40,223 bases of DNA from Bacteroidales bacterium (GTDB lineage Bacteria; Bacteroidota; Bacteroidia; Bacteroidales; UBA12170): positions 1-40,223 of the forward strand of contig JAFGHU010000205.1 of assembly GCA_016929955.1 (NCBI GenBank). The letters are read 5' to 3'. A program made the position numbers and the translations under genes. Of this stretch, positions 38,404 through 40,223 are shown one piece after another. The notes under the pieces were generated by a model. That model searched no databases. It was not told the DNA's origin and saw only the letters and a list, made by a program, of their open reading frames with translations. Within the stretch, counting starts at the first letter, position 1, and every line of letters begins with the position of its first letter.

Positions 38404-39282
38404 TTATCTTTTACAATCCGGATTATATTCGGATTGAAAAGTAATGTGTTGAACCGGAAATACTTGTTTAATTTTTTCTTCTATGGCCATACATATCGAA
38501 TGGGTTTCGGCCAGACTATAATTTTTTGAAAACGAAAGATGCGCTTCTAAATGGATTTGATTTTCGTTGAGCGCCCATAAATGAATATGATGCATATTTT
38601 CTATTTCAGGAAACCGTAAAACTTCCTTTTCTATCGATTCAATACGAATATTATTTGGCGTAAAAAGCATTAAAATCTTTACCGCTTCTTCTAAAATTTT
38701 CCAGCTGCTAATAATTAAATATCCGGCTATCAGAATGGTGAGTAAAGGATCAATCCAATAGATCGACCAAAACGACATCAATAAACCACCAATTACGACC
38801 GCAATAGAAGTAAGCATATCCGTAAATAGATGAAGATAAGCCGAGCGGATATTTAAACTTGTTTTCGCTTCTTTGGCAAGCAATAAAACACTAAATCCAT
38901 TTACCAATATGCTCAATAATCCCAATCCGATTACCCAATTGGCTTGAATTACAGTGGCATTATTAAAACGTTCTATGGCCTCTTTAATCAGGAAAAACGA
39001 CAAAGCCAATAGCGTGGAGGCATTGATAAATGCGGCCATAATTTCGGCGCGTTTATAACCAAAAGTTTTTTTAGTGTCGGCAGGTTTTAAGGTAAGTTTA
39101 TGTGCAAACCAACTAATGATTAGCGAAAGCACATCGCTAAAATTATGCAAAGCATCGGATAAAAGCGAAAGGCTGTTAGACAAGATACCGCCAATGGCCT
39201 GGGCCAATGTAATGGTCAGGTTTAGGAGGATTGACCAGAGCAATTTTTTACCATGCAAAGTGCTGTGATGATGATGTTCCAT
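38404..39282 (-). CDS. Cation diffusion facilitator, zinc-type (CzcD/ZnT-like)
   Basis: A 292-residue efflux protein of the inner membrane with six transmembrane helices and a cytoplasmic C-terminal domain (about 205-292). The intramembrane metal site is H46-x3-D50 in SDALHNFSDV and H151-x3-D155 in HLFTDML. An HDHD site is typical of zinc-selective members, whereas YiiP has DDHD. The start MEHHHH carries a histidine-rich N-terminus. It removes excess Zn2+ (possibly Co2+ or Cd2+), probably in exchange for protons. Its -7 box at 39287-39294 leaves almost no leader. A divergent MacB-like gene follows on the other strand. Confidence 0.9.
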   Translation of the reverse strand: MEHHHHSTLHGKKLLWSILLNLTITLAQAIGGILSNSLSLLSDALHNFSDVLSLIISWFAHKLTLKPADTKKTFGYKRAEIMAAFINASTLLALSFFLIKEAIERFNNATVIQANWVIGLGLLSILVNGFSVLLLAKEAKTSLNIRSAYLHLFTDMLTSIAVVIGGLLMSFWSIYWIDPLLTILIAGYLIISSWKILEEAVKILMLFTPNNIRIESIEKEVLRFPEIENMHHIHLWALNENQIHLEAHLSFSKNYSLAETHSICMAIEEKIKQVFPVQHITFQSEYNPDCKR

Positions 39283-39286
39283 TTCG

Positions 39287-39294
39287 CAAAAATA
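39287..39294 (-). promoter_or_regulatory. -7 box for the CDF transporter gene
   Basis: CAAAAATA reads TATTTTTG on the minus strand and lies 4 nt upstream of the ATG at 39282, so the mRNA would be nearly leaderless. Confidence 0.4.
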
Positions 39295-39411
39295 ATTATT
39301 TTCCTTTGAGTTATTTTGCTATAAACTTAAAGGATAAAAATTATCCGACGGACACACATCATTTTTTGTTACCTTTACCTGTTTTTAACGTCAACCATAA
39401 AAACCAATTTT

Positions 39412-40223
39412 ATGATATATCTGAAACTTTTAAGAGAGAGTTTGATTTTCGCCTTTAATGAATTGGTGGTAAATAAAGTACGTACATTTCTTTCCCTTTT
39501 AGGAATTACGATCGGCATATTTTCAGTTATCTCCGTTTTTACCATTTTTGATTCGATGGAAATTTATTTGCGCAACAGCATTAATTCATTAGGAAGCAAT
39601 GTGTTGTTTGTGCAGAAATGGCCTTGGATGGGCGGCGAAGATTTAGAATGGTGGAAGATAATGAATCGCGATGAGCCTACCCTGAATGATTTAGAAGCTA
39701 TTACACGAAAAAGCGAATTGTTAGAAGCGGCAACTTTTATGGCAGGAACTAACAAAACCTTAAAAAACGGTAATAATTCGATGGAAAATATCAGTGTACA
39801 AGGAGTCTCTTACGATTACCCCAAAATAATGAATATTGATATTGAAAGCGGCCGGTTTTTTACGGAACTGGAAGCCAATAATGGGCGAGGGGTTGCCATA
39901 ATTGGTTCAGATGTAGCCGATAACTTATTTCCGGGTGTAGACCCTATTGGTAAAGACATAAAGGTTGGTGGACGAAAAACCTATGTTATTGGTATTTTTA
40001 AAAGAAAAGGCGATGATGCATTTGGCAATTCGCCCGACAAAACGGTTGTGCTTCCAATTAATTATTTGCGCAATTTTGTAAATCTGCGTCGTTCCGGAGG
40101 AACTTCTATCGCCGTTTTGGCCAAACCTTATATAACAAACGAGCAGCTTCGCGATGAATTAACCGGAATTCTACGATCTTATCATCGTTTAAAACCAGGA
40201 GAAGAAGACGATTTTGCCATTAA
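39412..40223 (+). CDS. MacB/FtsX-like ABC transporter permease, 5' part
   Basis: The first 270 codons of a permease running off the right edge. It begins MIYLKLLRESLIFAFNELVV, with the first transmembrane helix at about 25-48 (TFLSLLGITIGIFSVISVFTIF). The periplasmic MacB_PCD domain follows: SINSLGSNVLFVQKWPW, VAIIGSDVADNLFPGVDPIGKDIKVGGRKTYVIGIFKRKGD and PINYLRNF. The C-terminal FtsX domain with the remaining helices is outside the window. Such proteins work with an ATPase in efflux, lipoprotein export or envelope-stress mechanotransmission; the partner genes are not visible. A near-consensus box TACCTTTA is at 39370-39377. Confidence 0.85.
   Translation, partial: MIYLKLLRESLIFAFNELVVNKVRTFLSLLGITIGIFSVISVFTIFDSMEIYLRNSINSLGSNVLFVQKWPWMGGEDLEWWKIMNRDEPTLNDLEAITRKSELLEAATFMAGTNKTLKNGNNSMENISVQGVSYDYPKIMNIDIESGRFFTELEANNGRGVAIIGSDVADNLFPGVDPIGKDIKVGGRKTYVIGIFKRKGDDAFGNSPDKTVVLPINYLRNFVNLRRSGGTSIAVLAKPYITNEQLRDELTGILRSYHRLKPGEEDDFAI

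Noticed and set aside
39265-39282. Histidine-tag-like N-terminus MEHHHH on the CDF transporter, possibly a vector artefact
   Set aside because: Histidine-rich termini are normal in zinc CDF proteins, and the flanking DNA is continuous genomic sequence with a native -7 box.

Overview
The window looks like a chromosomal segment of an AT-rich member of the Bacteroidota, class Bacteroidia, probably an environmental relative of Bacteroidales or Marinilabiliales. Three things point there. Many genes are preceded by the Bacteroidota -7 promoter box TAnnTTTG (on the minus strand it reads CAAAnnTA). Shine-Dalgarno sequences are essentially absent. Several gene families are typical of the phylum: an RprX/RprY-like two-component pair, a 570-residue LysS with a C-terminal extension, a fused SpmA-SpmB protein, a PpiD-like foldase and a GTPase-motif-deficient EF-G paralogue. 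Genes are dense and mostly housekeeping. I see no rRNA, tRNA, insertion sequence, phage gene or CRISPR array, and no intergenic gap longer than about 270 bp.

Layout. 0.2-0.7 kb: ruvC, starting at TTG. 0.8-2.9 kb: an RprXY-like regulator pair (minus). 2.94-3.17 kb: a structured divergent spacer with a four-fold 10-bp repeat, a plus-strand promoter-like box and an intrinsic terminator, which together suggest an unannotated small RNA. 3.2-5.2 kb: mlaE-mlaF-cvpA operon (minus). 5.35-6.1 kb: a small lipoprotein gene coupled to an SprT-like metalloprotease. 6.2-7.7 kb: a degenerate M23-like secreted protein and a universal stress protein. 7.8-12.1 kb: EamA transporter, acyl-CoA ligase and pgi. 12.2-17.5 kb: EF-G2, a sugar-nucleotide-type nucleotidyltransferase, ispD and an MFS transporter, all minus. 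17.8-19.2 kb: cobalamin adenosyltransferase and a HAD hydrolase. 19.2-20.0 kb: yebC-family regulator. 20.1-21.6 kb: PspC and LiaF-like envelope-stress proteins. 21.7-23.3 kb: a Crp/Fnr regulator divergent from panB. 23.4-26.4 kb: exported C1 peptidase and a molybdate/sulfate-type ABC permease plus ATPase without a binding protein. 26.6-31.5 kb: PpiD-like foldase, lysS and a Na+/Ca2+ antiporter. 31.5-33.9 kb: rex-ribF-MBL operon. 34.0-39.3 kb: SpmAB fusion with a helical partner, glnA-dus and a zinc CDF transporter (all minus). 39.4 kb to the end: the 5' part of a MacB/FtsX-type permease.

The most interesting material is regulatory. The spacer upstream of the rprX-like gene carries TTAA cores spaced exactly 10 bp apart, between a minus-strand promoter and a possible sRNA promoter. 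A TTGTTA-N6-TAACAA palindrome, resembling clostridial Rex boxes, lies upstream of the EF-G2 gene, and a related palindrome covers the predicted start of rex itself. One 31-bp hairpin sequence occurs twice in intergenic DNA 28 kb apart. All functions are inferred by reading the sequence; no database search was run.
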